The notes under the pieces were generated by a model. That model was not told the DNA's origin and searched no databases. It saw nothing but the letters and a program-made list of their open reading frames with translations. Shown in pieces: positions 1-8,379 of a stretch of 64,000 nt of DNA (positions are counted from its first letter, which is position 1; the number at the start of each line of letters is the position of its first letter). The translations under genes and the position numbers were made by a program. This stretch comes from an uncultured Flavobacteriaceae bacterium (GTDB taxonomy: Bacteria > Bacteroidota > Bacteroidia > Flavobacteriales > Flavobacteriaceae): assembly GCA_947489085.1 (NCBI GenBank), contig CANLCJ010000010.1, positions 1 to 64,000 on the forward strand, written 5' to 3'.

Positions 1-429
1 ACCGTAACGGTAACTTATATAGATGATTTAACCGCAACCGGAGCAACAGCCACCCTAACGGCAGATGATCTAGTAGGCGGAGGCGTAGACGGTACAGTAA
101 GCATAACCCCTAACAGTGTACCCGGAGACGATTTAGCCATCAGCGTAAGCGATGCAGATCTAAACACCGATGCCTTAGTAGCCGAGACCATAACCGTAGA
201 AGTCGTTAATGCAGACACAGGCGAGAATGAAACAATCACCCTTACAGAGACCGGCGTTGACACAGGCGTTTTTGCAGGCACAGTAGCAACTACCTTTGGC
301 GCAGCCGCAGGCACAGACGACGATGGGACATTCAACACCCAATCCGGCGATACCGTAACGGTAACTTATATAGATGATTTAACCGCAACCGGAGCAACAG
401 CCACCCTAACGGCAGATGATCTAGTAGGT
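1..429 (+). repeat. Direct repeat inside adhesin gene (351-bp period)
   Basis: Bases 1-77 recur identically at 352-428, coding for the Ig-like strand TVTVTYIDDLTATGATATL. The 351-bp spacing equals 117 codons, one domain unit. This stretch is visibly richer in G+C (about half) than the gene from about 430 onward (a little over a third). More copies probably lie upstream of the window edge. Confidence 0.85.
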
Positions 430-2526
430 GCTGGTGTTACAGGCACAGTAGATATTACGGAAACTGCTGGTACAGATGATATTTTAGAAGTGACAGTAAC
501 AGACGGTGATTTGAATACAAATCCATCTGAAGTAGAAACTGTAGATGTAGAACTTGTAAACGATAATACAGGAGAAATAGAAATCGTAACCTTAACTGAG
601 ACAGGTCCAAACACTGGTACTTTTACAGGTTCGGTAACTACAACCTCGGCATCAGGCCCAGGTACGAATAACAATGGAACTTTTAATGCAGAACCAGAAG
701 CTACAATAACAGTAACATATATTGATGACTTTACTGAGACAGGAGGAACAAATAGCCCAACCGCCAGTAGCACTATAGTAGGATGTCCTGGCTTATTAGA
801 CACCGACGGAGATGGTTTAACAGACTGTGAAGAAACAACAGGTATCGATGATCCTAGAACACCATTAGACCCAACCACTTTTGCGGGAGGTCCTACAAGC
901 GATCCGAACAGTCCATGTAGTCCAATTGGAATTAACAGTGTAGATTCAGATGGAGATGGTTTAACAGACTGTGAAGAAACAACAGGTATCGATGATCCTA
1001 GAACACCATTAGACCCAACCACTTTTGCGGGAGGTCCTACAAGCGATCCGAACAGTCCATGTAGTCCAATTGGAATTAACAGTGTAGATTCAGATGGAGA
1101 TGGTTTAACAGACTGTGAAGAAACAACAGGTATCGATGATCCTAGTACACCATTAGACCCAACCACTTTTGCAGGAGGACCTACAAGCGATCCGAACAGT
1201 CCATGTAGTCCAATTGGAATTAATAGTGTAGATTCAGATGGAGATGGTTTAACAGATTGTGAAGAAACAACAGGTATCGATGATCCTAGAACACCATTAG
1301 ACCCAACCACTTTTGCGGGAGGTCCTACAAGCGATCCGAACAGTCCATGTAGTCCAATTGGAATTAACAGTGTAGATTCAGATGGAGATGGTTTAACAGA
1401 CTGTGAAGAAACAACAGGTATCGATGATCCTAGTACACCATTAGACCCAACCACTTTTGCAGGAGGACCTACAAGCGATCCGAACAGTCCATGTAGTCCA
1501 ATTGGAATTAATAGTGTAGATTCAGATGGAGATGGTTTAACAGATTGTGAAGAAACAACAGGTATCGATGATCCTAGTACACCATTAGACCCAACCACTT
1601 TTGCAGGAGGACCTACAAGCGATCCGAACAGTCCATGTAGTCCAATTGGAATTAATAGTGTAGATTCAGACGGAGATGGTTTAACAGACTGTGAAGAAAC
1701 AACAGGTATCGATGATCCTAGTACACCATTAGACCCAACCACTTTTGCAGGAGGTCCTATAAGCGACCCTAGTAATCCATGTAGTCCTGTGAGACCAGAT
1801 TGTGAAGCCTCTCTTAACGTAACAAAAACAGCAAATGTAATTCGAAGAGGTACAGGAGATGTTGCAGGTCTAGGAGATACTATAGAATACACTATAGAAG
1901 TAGAGAACACTGGAGATTTTGATTTAATAGAGGTAGAAGTAGAAGATATTTTTGCCGATGCTAATGGAGAACCTTTAGAGCTCACAAGCCCACTTGTATT
2001 TGTTGAATCTAGCAATGGAAGTCCAGAAGGTACTTTGTCTATAGGCGAGATTGCTACATATACAGCAAGTTTTGATATTACTCAGGAAGCGATAAATGCA
2101 GGAGGAGTAAGTAATGCGGCTATAGCTGTAGCAGACAGTTCAACTTTAGGAATTACCGTTTCAGATACTAGTGATGATGGTGATGATTTAGATGGCAATA
2201 CAGAAGACGATGCCACAGAAACAGTTTTAATGGGAGGTGGAGACTTAGAAGTATTCAATCTTTTCTCACCTAACGGAGATGATGAGAATGACACTTTTGT
2301 GATAACAAATGCAGACCTTTTCCCTAATAATACCTTAGAGATCTATAACCGATGGGGAAATATTGTGTACCGAAAACGAGGCTATAATAACGACTTTAGA
2401 GGCGAGTCTAACGGAAGAGTAACAGTTAATCGTCCAGACCAATTGCCTGAAGGTACCTATTACTATGTATTCGATAGAGGTGACGGATCAGAGCGACAAG
2501 CAGGATGGTTATATATAAACAGGTAA
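1..2526 (+). CDS. Giant T9SS type B surface protein, 3' part
   Basis: The reading frame is open from base 1, so the start lies outside the window; 841 residues are visible. In order: Ig-like beta-domains with a 117-residue period (residues 1 to about 255), seven 48-residue calcium-binding-type repeats with the core DSDGDGLTDCEE (about 267-600), a DUF11-like beta-sandwich (about 605-735), and a C-terminal domain starting near VFNLFSPNGDDENDTF and ending WLYINR. That last domain matches the gliding-motility-associated C-terminal (CHU_C, TIGR04131) family, the type B signal for type IX secretion. The protein is therefore expected on the cell surface as a long adhesin-like filament or shed. The PorP/SprF gene directly downstream is the usual export partner. 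Function of the repeats beyond calcium binding and stalk formation is inference. Confidence 0.9.
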   Translation, partial: TVTVTYIDDLTATGATATLTADDLVGGGVDGTVSITPNSVPGDDLAISVSDADLNTDALVAETITVEVVNADTGENETITLTETGVDTGVFAGTVATTFGAAAGTDDDGTFNTQSGDTVTVTYIDDLTATGATATLTADDLVGAGVTGTVDITETAGTDDILEVTVTDGDLNTNPSEVETVDVELVNDNTGEIEIVTLTETGPNTGTFTGSVTTTSASGPGTNNNGTFNAEPEATITVTYIDDFTETGGTNSPTASSTIVGCPGLLDTDGDGLTDCEETTGIDDPRTPLDPTTFAGGPTSDPNSPCSPIGINSVDSDGDGLTDCEETTGIDDPRTPLDPTTFAGGPTSDPNSPCSPIGINSVDSDGDGLTDCEETTGIDDPSTPLDPTTFAGGPTSDPNSPCSPIGINSVDSDGDGLTDCEETTGIDDPRTPLDPTTFAGGPTSDPNSPCSPIGINSVDSDGDGLTDCEETTGIDDPSTPLDPTTFAGGPTSDPNSPCSPIGINSVDSDGDGLTDCEETTGIDDPSTPLDPTTFAGGPTSDPNSPCSPIGINSVDSDGDGLTDCEETTGIDDPSTPLDPTTFAGGPISDPSNPCSPVRPDCEASLNVTKTANVIRRGTGDVAGLGDTIEYTIEVENTGDFDLIEVEVEDIFADANGEPLELTSPLVFVESSNGSPEGTLSIGEIATYTASFDITQEAINAGGVSNAAIAVADSSTLGITVSDTSDDGDDLDGNTEDDATETVLMGGGDLEVFNLFSPNGDDENDTFVITNADLFPNNTLEIYNRWGNIVYRKRGYNNDFRGESNGRVTVNRPDQLPEGTYYYVFDRGDGSERQAGWLYINR
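799..1794 (+). repeat. Seven 144-bp tandem repeats (TSP3-like)
   Basis: The hexamer gatggt of the repeat core occurs at 811, 955, 1099, 1243, 1387, 1531 and 1675, exactly 144 bp apart. Each unit encodes 48 residues with an Asp-rich DxDGDG loop typical of thrombospondin type 3/EF-hand-like calcium sites, plus two cysteines (in DCEE and SPCSP). Units differ by only a few linked bases, e.g. DDPRTP versus DDPSTP. The last unit decays after about 1760. Confidence 0.95.
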
Positions 2527-2555
2527 GCTATAAACACGAAATAAAGATTAAAAAG

Positions 2556-3491
2556 ATGATGCATAATTTATTATCCAAAACCAGTTTAGTTTTAGTAGTG
2601 TTTATAACGCTACTAAAAGTCGATAGTGTTCAAGGACAGCAAGACCCGCAATTTACACATTACACATACAATACTATGAGTGTTAATGCAGCTTACGCTG
2701 GACAACGCGATGTATTGAGTGCCACAGCCCTATACCGCAACCAATGGGTCGGTTTAGACGGCGCACCAGAAACCCTTACATTTGGTATCCACTCACCACT
2801 TAGAAACGAAAGAATAGGCTTAGGGTTAAATGTTGTGAGCGACCGTTTAGGGCCATCAGAAGAAACCTCTATTGATGGAAACGTATCTTATACAATAACT
2901 TTAGATGAAATAAAAAATTTAGAGCTTTCCTTCGGATTAAAAGCGGGCTTACACATTCTAGATACCGATTTTTCTAGAGGAAATGCTCAAATTGTTGAAG
3001 ATTTATTTACTAATAACATCAATCTCGTATCGCCAACACTTGGCGCAGGGTTGTATTTACATTCAGATCGAGCCTATATAGGTTTCTCTGTTCCTAACAT
3101 TCTTACAACACAGCATTTTGATGATTTTGAACAATCTATAGCAACAGAACGCTTGCATTATTTCCTTATTGGAGGTTATGTGTTCAATGCAGGTATAAAT
3201 ACGCAATTAAAGCCCTCATTCTTAGTAAGAGGTGTGTCTGGCGCCCCAATTATAGCAGATGTATCACTAAACGCTCTATTTAACGAAAAATTTACGCTAG
3301 GAGCAGCTTACAGGTGGGATGATGCCATAAGCGGCTTAGTAGGCTTTCAAGTAAGCCCAAGTATATTTATAGGCTACGGTTACGACGCCACTACTACAAG
3401 ATTAAGCAACTTTAATAGTGGTACCCACGAGGTATTACTGCGTTTTGAGTTGCAACAAATAGGAAAAGTACTTTCACCTCGATTCTTTTAA
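2556..3491 (+). CDS. PorP/SprF family type IX secretion membrane protein
   Basis: 311 residues. A signal peptide (MMHNLLSKTSLVLVVFITLL, then cleavage near VQGQ) leads into QQDPQFTHYTYNTMSVNAAY, the hallmark beginning of PorP/SprF proteins, followed by an outer-membrane beta-barrel. I chose the ATG at 2556 because the in-frame ATG at 2505 lies inside the preceding gene and would put 17 charged residues before the signal peptide. Family members sit next to genes for proteins with type B C-terminal domains and are needed to export or anchor them (SprF for SprB in Flavobacterium johnsoniae). The position 30 bp after the adhesin and 10 bp before an OmpA gene fits a three-gene operon dedicated to that adhesin. 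Confidence 0.92.
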   Translation: MMHNLLSKTSLVLVVFITLLKVDSVQGQQDPQFTHYTYNTMSVNAAYAGQRDVLSATALYRNQWVGLDGAPETLTFGIHSPLRNERIGLGLNVVSDRLGPSEETSIDGNVSYTITLDEIKNLELSFGLKAGLHILDTDFSRGNAQIVEDLFTNNINLVSPTLGAGLYLHSDRAYIGFSVPNILTTQHFDDFEQSIATERLHYFLIGGYVFNAGINTQLKPSFLVRGVSGAPIIADVSLNALFNEKFTLGAAYRWDDAISGLVGFQVSPSIFIGYGYDATTTRLSNFNSGTHEVLLRFELQQIGKVLSPRFF

Positions 3492-3501
3492 ATTAATCCA
3501 T

Positions 3502-5478
3502 ATGAGACTAAATACTATAATATTCAGCATAGCATTAAGTATGTTATCAGCATTAGGCTTCTCGCAAAAGTCTAAAGTGAAAAAAGCGATAAAAGAATAT
3601 GATAAGTTTGCTTATGTAAAAACAACAGAGATTTTACAGGAAGTGGTAGATAATGGATACATAACAGTTCCCGTACTCCAGAAACTATCTAATTCGTATT
3701 ATTTCAATCACGAAATGGAAAGTGCAGTGAAATGGTACGGTGCTTTGTTCGAAATGGAACCCAGTCAAGACACCGAATACCACTTTAGATATGCTGTAGC
3801 ATTAAGATCTGTAGGAGATTACGAAGCGTCTGATAAATGGATGAAAACCTTTCACGAATTGAAACCTAACGATTTAAGAGGAAAAGCATTTAGTACAGAA
3901 GTAGATTATAAAACGACTATAGAACGCCGAAGTAGAGATCATATAGAGCCAATAAATTTAGAATTAAATACAGAATATTCAGATTTTGGAGTTGCTGAGT
4001 TTGATAATAAAATCGTATTTGCATCTGCGCGAGGCGGAGGCGATAAATACAAATGGAACGAAGAGCCGTTTTTAGATCTATATACTGCAGATAAAGGTAA
4101 TGCATCTCTATACAAGAATATAACGCCATTGGGAAATGGTGTAAATACAGATTTCCACGAATCTAGCGTAGCTTACAGTCCTAACGGCAAGTTTATGTAC
4201 TTTACGAGAAATAACTTTTATTATGCAGAAGCTAAGCGTAAAGTAAAAGAAGTAAACCGTTTAGAATTATTTAGAGTTTCAAAAACGCCTGACGGAAAGT
4301 GGGGAGAGATACAATCTGTACATTTTAATAGCGATGCTTACAGTGTAGCACACCCAAGCATAAGTGCAGATGGGAAACGAATGTATTTTGCATCAGACAT
4401 GCCAGGCACCATAGGAGCTTCCGACATATTTGTAACAGAAATAAAGGAAGATGGCACACTAGGCACTCCGAGAAATTTAGGACCATCGATAAATACAGAA
4501 GCCCAAGAAACGTTTCCTTTTGTAAATGCATCAGGCGATTTGTATTTTGCTTCGAACGGTTTGCCAGGTTTAGGAGGTTTAGATGTATTTGTGTCTGAAG
4601 GTTACGATAAAGAAGCAGATACTGGTGTAAAAGCAAAAGAAGTACACAACGTTGGGAAACCCGTAAACAGTAGAGCAGACGACTTTGCCTATTACGAAAA
4701 TCTAGTATCAGGTGAAGTATTTTTTAGCTCTAACCGTTCAGGTGGGAAAGGCAGCGACGATATTTACACTTTTAAAGATATAGCCTGTAATCAAATTGTA
4801 GAAATTAAAGCCAAAGACGCAGAAGATAAAGCGCTATTAGAAGGCGCAGAACTGGTATTGTTTGATAAAGATGGTAATGAGATAGAACGTCAAGTTTTAA
4901 ATGGCTCAGGTGCTTATAGCTTCGAACTGCCCTGTAATACAGAATATTTAGTAAGAGGCAGTAAGACCAATTACATTTCTGATGAGAAGCGTTTTGTAAC
5001 GCCAACAGTAGCTCAAAACTTGAATATAGATCTTTTCTTAGAACAAGACCGTAAAAACATACTACCCTGTGACGATCTAGCTAAAATACTAGACATACCA
5101 ATAGTGTATTTCGATTACGATAAATACGATATTCGTTATGATGCTGAAGTAGAATTGCAGAAAGTGCTATCGGTATTAAAACAATACCCATCCATGCATA
5201 TCGCCATAAAATCTCATACAGATTGCAGAGGAACTAAAGCATACAATGAAACCTTATCTGAAAATAGAGCTCAAGCTACCAGAACCTATTTAATAAGTAA
5301 GGGCGTTAGTGCAGAGCGTATTACAGCTAAAGGTTATGGCGAATCACGCTTAGTTAATGCTTGCGGTTGCGAACCTACAAACACATCAAATTGTAGTGAA
5401 GCAGAACACCAGAAGAACAGAAGAAGTGAATTTATTGTAACCAAGATAGATGGAAAAACCTGTAATGAAGCTCCTTAG
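3502..5478 (+). CDS. OmpA family protein with TPR and PD40 repeats (PorE-like architecture)
   Basis: 658 residues. A signal peptide ends at about residue 21 (LGFSQ). Residues about 25-130 look like tetratricopeptide helices. Several PD40/WD40-like propeller repeats follow (SPNGKFMYFTRNN, SADGKRMYFASD, GDLYFASNG, FFSSNRSGGKGSDDIYTF). A carboxypeptidase-regulatory-like beta-domain sits at about 430-510. The C-terminal OmpA domain begins at VYFDYDKYDIR and contains SHTDCRGTKAYNETLSENRA, the peptidoglycan-binding part. This order matches PorE-like proteins that tie the T9SS to peptidoglycan in the periplasm. Co-localisation with PorP/SprF suggests a cargo-specific anchor for the adhesin. A terminator follows, closing the operon. 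Confidence 0.9.
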   Translation: MRLNTIIFSIALSMLSALGFSQKSKVKKAIKEYDKFAYVKTTEILQEVVDNGYITVPVLQKLSNSYYFNHEMESAVKWYGALFEMEPSQDTEYHFRYAVALRSVGDYEASDKWMKTFHELKPNDLRGKAFSTEVDYKTTIERRSRDHIEPINLELNTEYSDFGVAEFDNKIVFASARGGGDKYKWNEEPFLDLYTADKGNASLYKNITPLGNGVNTDFHESSVAYSPNGKFMYFTRNNFYYAEAKRKVKEVNRLELFRVSKTPDGKWGEIQSVHFNSDAYSVAHPSISADGKRMYFASDMPGTIGASDIFVTEIKEDGTLGTPRNLGPSINTEAQETFPFVNASGDLYFASNGLPGLGGLDVFVSEGYDKEADTGVKAKEVHNVGKPVNSRADDFAYYENLVSGEVFFSSNRSGGKGSDDIYTFKDIACNQIVEIKAKDAEDKALLEGAELVLFDKDGNEIERQVLNGSGAYSFELPCNTEYLVRGSKTNYISDEKRFVTPTVAQNLNIDLFLEQDRKNILPCDDLAKILDIPIVYFDYDKYDIRYDAEVELQKVLSVLKQYPSMHIAIKSHTDCRGTKAYNETLSENRAQATRTYLISKGVSAERITAKGYGESRLVNACGCEPTNTSNCSEAEHQKNRRSEFIVTKIDGKTCNEAP

Positions 5479-5523
5479 AAAATAGGATAGAACTAGCTTT
5501 AATCAGTTAGACAAGCCACACAG

Positions 5524-5557
5524 AAACGCTACAAACTTAGGTTAGTAGCGTTTTTTG
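5524..5557 (+). terminator. Rho-independent terminator after the adhesin operon
   Basis: A 9-bp stem AAACGCTAC (5524-5532) pairs with GTAGCGTTT (5545-5553) across a 12-nt loop and runs into six consecutive T residues. It lies 45 bp after the OmpA-family stop codon. Confidence 0.85.
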
Positions 5558-5916
5558 TTCATTTACACAGGCTAGTATTACCTTAAAATGACGTTAGACG
5601 TGCATATGTGCTAAGAGCGTAAGTGTTCTCAAGAAAAAAATAGAGCATGTTAAGGGTGTGATAATGGCTGTAGTTCAATAAGATTAATCAAATAAAATCG
5701 AGTATATAATAAAAATCATCATCTTTTTTAGGATGTTTTTAAGAATTCTACAAGTAAAACCAGAAAACTACAGGACACTTTACGATTTTGTATCATTTAA
5801 ATTGCACTAAAAATTAATATGTTATGAAATGAGCCATAACAACAAGACGATGCAATCTATCGAAACGTTTGTGGTGCATGATATCAGACAATTGAAAAGC
5901 AATAAAATTTAAACAG
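5558..5916. other. Non-coding gap between adhesin operon and glycan cluster
   Basis: About 360 AT-rich bases without a supported gene on either strand. It should hold the promoter of the downstream lipoprotein gene, but no convincing TTG-N19-TAnnTTTG pair was found. Confidence 0.5.
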
Positions 5917-6798
5917 ATGAAGAAATCTATAAAATTAGTTTTAATAGTAGTGCTATCTAGCTATTGTAGTTTGCAATTAATGTCCTGTTCAAGCGATGAT
6001 GGAGGATCGACTGCCTCTATCGCAGCAGAAGAAACACCCGAAGAGATAACACCAACGGAAGAGCCTCCAACAGAAGAAGAAGAAGCACCAACAGCAGAAG
6101 AAACACCAGTAGAGGAGGAAACGCCAACAGAAGAAGTCCCACAAGAAGAACCTCCAATGGAAGAACCATCTATGGAAACAGCATGTGAAACTACACAAGT
6201 ATTTATGGAAAGAGAGGGAATTGTAAGAGTAGATATAGAGAACCCAAGTACAACGCCTAACGATTGGGAGACTGCAACTGCAATTTTAGGATTTCTAGGC
6301 GAAGGCTATTTGTTATGGACAGGCTCGGATAACTTTAGTGTTCCAGGACGTGGCGTAATTACATTTCCAGTTCAAATAAATACACCAGGAACATATCAAT
6401 TTGTGTGGCGCTCTAGAATTACTATAGGAGACAGTAATACAGAACATAACGATTCTTGGCTGCGAATAGAAGGGGATGATTTTTTTGGAGAAAAAGCAAC
6501 AACTGGAGAGCGTGTCTTTCCTAGAGGAACGGGTAAAACACCAAACCCAGAAGGCGCTAGTAGAGATGGTTGGTTCAAATCGTATATGAATACATTAAAC
6601 AGATGGTTTTGGAGATCTTCAACCAACGATAACGACCCATTTGATATTTTTGTAACCTTCAATACAGCTGGAACGTATAATGTAGAAATTTCAGGAAGAT
6701 CTAACGGTCATGCCATAGATCAATTTGTGTTGTTTAGAACAAATAGAAGTTTAGGCGAGGCGCAAACAGCAGATTTTAGCGAAACAACATGTCTATAA
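5917..6798 (+). CDS. Surface lipoprotein with Pro/Glu-rich stalk and carbohydrate-binding-like domain
   Basis: 293 residues. The signal peptide ends in a lipobox LMSC with Cys24. Residues about 36-88 are an unusual acidic linker made almost only of E, P and T in short repeats. The remaining 200 residues are rich in beta-strands and aromatic residues (YLLWTGSDNFSVPGRG, YQFVWRSRI, GTYNVEISGRSNGHAIDQFV), which resembles the beta-sandwich carbohydrate-binding or GH115-C-terminal-like modules of Bacteroidota. I infer a surface glycan-binding lipoprotein of the adjacent polysaccharide cluster, on a stalk. No catalytic motif is seen. A precise family cannot be named from sequence reading alone. Confidence 0.6.
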   Translation: MKKSIKLVLIVVLSSYCSLQLMSCSSDDGGSTASIAAEETPEEITPTEEPPTEEEEAPTAEETPVEEETPTEEVPQEEPPMEEPSMETACETTQVFMEREGIVRVDIENPSTTPNDWETATAILGFLGEGYLLWTGSDNFSVPGRGVITFPVQINTPGTYQFVWRSRITIGDSNTEHNDSWLRIEGDDFFGEKATTGERVFPRGTGKTPNPEGASRDGWFKSYMNTLNRWFWRSSTNDNDPFDIFVTFNTAGTYNVEISGRSNGHAIDQFVLFRTNRSLGEAQTADFSETTCL

Positions 6799-7001
6799 AC
6801 CAACGTTTTATTGTAACTATTTTAAACTTAGGCTAACCTTGATATTTGCAGTTCGATAATGGGATGAGTCGCTTTAATACGTAGGTTTAACTTAAGATAG
6901 AAACGTTAACCATACAGTACAGGACAGCTTGTAGGCTTTGTTGTTATATATTTAACCTCTAGGAGGTTGAACAAAAAAGCGATAATAGCTAGAGCCAAGA
7001 C

Positions 7002-8360
7002 ATGCAAAAAGAAAGTAGGGTTAAATATCTTATAGTCATAATTCTAGGTGGTTTTTTATGTTTAAATGCTCAAAACCCAATAGTAGCAAATAAAGGCTTA
7101 AACGATCCCCATATACACATCTTTAACGATACAGCTTATGTGTATGCCTCCCACGATAAATCTATACAAAACGATAAGTTTATCATGAACGATTGGTGGA
7201 TATGGTCTTCGCCAGACTTGGTAAACTGGAAAAAACGAAGCGTATTAAAACCAGAAGACACCTATATAGGAAAACCATTTTCTAGGTGTTGGGCTACAGA
7301 TGCAGCATACAGAAACAATAAGTATTATTGGTATTTTTCTGAAGGAAATGCGCAAACAGGAGTTGTTGTTGGAGATACGCCCACAGGCCCTTGGAAAGAC
7401 GTATTAAAAAAACCATTATTACCCTCTGGCCTTACAGATACTCACGAATACGATATGGCTGTGTTTGAAGACAACGGGGAACATTACATTATTTTTGGTG
7501 TATGGGAGTATTATATTGCTAGGTTAAATAGAGATATGGTAAGTTTGGCAGAAACACCACAAAAAATAGAAATAAAAAACCCTAGAGGCCCTTATAATCT
7601 GGACGGAACTAATAAACTAAAGCCAACAGACGATAAACCATTTGTGCACAAATACAACGGTAATTACTATTTATCTTGGGGCTGTTTTTATGCAATGTCC
7701 AACAATTTGTACGGCCCCTATACCTACAAGGACAGCGTAATTAAAACCAATAGCTTTGCTGAAGGTTACGATGAGCCTACTTGGCCAACAGGATTTAAAC
7801 AAGGAAGGCACGGCTCTTTTTTCGAATGGTATAACCAATGGTATTTTATATACTGCGACATTAGCCAAACAGGGAATAGATACTTTAGAGACAGTTTTAT
7901 AAGTTATGTGCATTATAAAGCAAATGGAGAAATAGAAACAATTAGAGTAGACGGGCAAGGTGTAGCCAATTACAATGCCAAACAGCCTAAAATAGAAGCA
8001 GAAGATTTTTTTAAAGCAGAAGGGTTTAAGAAAATAGAGTTTGGTACTAATTTTGCAGTGAAAACCACCGCAAACAAAAGCTATTTTAACTACCCCAATG
8101 TAAAAAACCTGAAAAACAAAAAAAGAATTTCTTTAAATGTAATGGCAACAACAGGTTCTACTTTTAAAATAGAAATACGTAAAGACCATTTAAACGGCAC
8201 CATACTAGGAGAAAATCATTTTACGTTAAAACCACAACGCACTTCCAAAAATATAACGATTAAATTGTCGAAATTAAGCAATAAAGAGAATATATTTGTT
8301 CTTATAGAACAATTAGATCAGAAAAATCTAGCTATTGATAATTTTTCGTTTTTAAATTAA
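7002..8360 (+). CDS. Glycoside hydrolase family 43-like with C-terminal CBM-like domain
   Basis: 452 residues with a signal peptide ending near LNAQ. The N-terminal two thirds look like the five-bladed propeller of GH43: Asp35 in LNDPHIHIF (general base), Asp151 in HEYDMAVFED (pKa modulator) and Glu254 in AEGYDEPTW (general acid) are at the expected places. Residues about 328-452 start IEAEDFFKAEGF and end LAIDNFSFLN, as CBM6-type domains do. Typical activities of the family are beta-xylosidase and alpha-arabinofuranosidase. It begins a tight run with the GH3 (19 bp) and GH105 genes, so I favour xylose or arabinose removal from an algal glycan. Substrate is inference. Confidence 0.82.
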   Translation: MQKESRVKYLIVIILGGFLCLNAQNPIVANKGLNDPHIHIFNDTAYVYASHDKSIQNDKFIMNDWWIWSSPDLVNWKKRSVLKPEDTYIGKPFSRCWATDAAYRNNKYYWYFSEGNAQTGVVVGDTPTGPWKDVLKKPLLPSGLTDTHEYDMAVFEDNGEHYIIFGVWEYYIARLNRDMVSLAETPQKIEIKNPRGPYNLDGTNKLKPTDDKPFVHKYNGNYYLSWGCFYAMSNNLYGPYTYKDSVIKTNSFAEGYDEPTWPTGFKQGRHGSFFEWYNQWYFIYCDISQTGNRYFRDSFISYVHYKANGEIETIRVDGQGVANYNAKQPKIEAEDFFKAEGFKKIEFGTNFAVKTTANKSYFNYPNVKNLKNKKRISLNVMATTGSTFKIEIRKDHLNGTILGENHFTLKPQRTSKNITIKLSKLSNKENIFVLIEQLDQKNLAIDNFSFLN

Positions 8361-8379
8361 TAATATATAAAAATCTCTA

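Noticed and set aside
15-338. 107-codon minus-strand frame
   Set aside because: Antisense to the Ig-like repeats of the adhesin, no protein family.
799-1794. CRISPR-like array
   Set aside because: The units are 144 bp, directly adjacent and in-frame coding; there are no spacers.
366-2015. 549-codon open frame on the minus strand
   Set aside because: It is the mirror of the 144-bp repeats, whose length is a multiple of three; the protein is low-complexity and the plus strand has clear domains.
5989-6198. Minus-strand frame rich in Phe, Cys and Trp
   Set aside because: Shadow of the Glu/Pro-rich linker codons of the lipoprotein gene.
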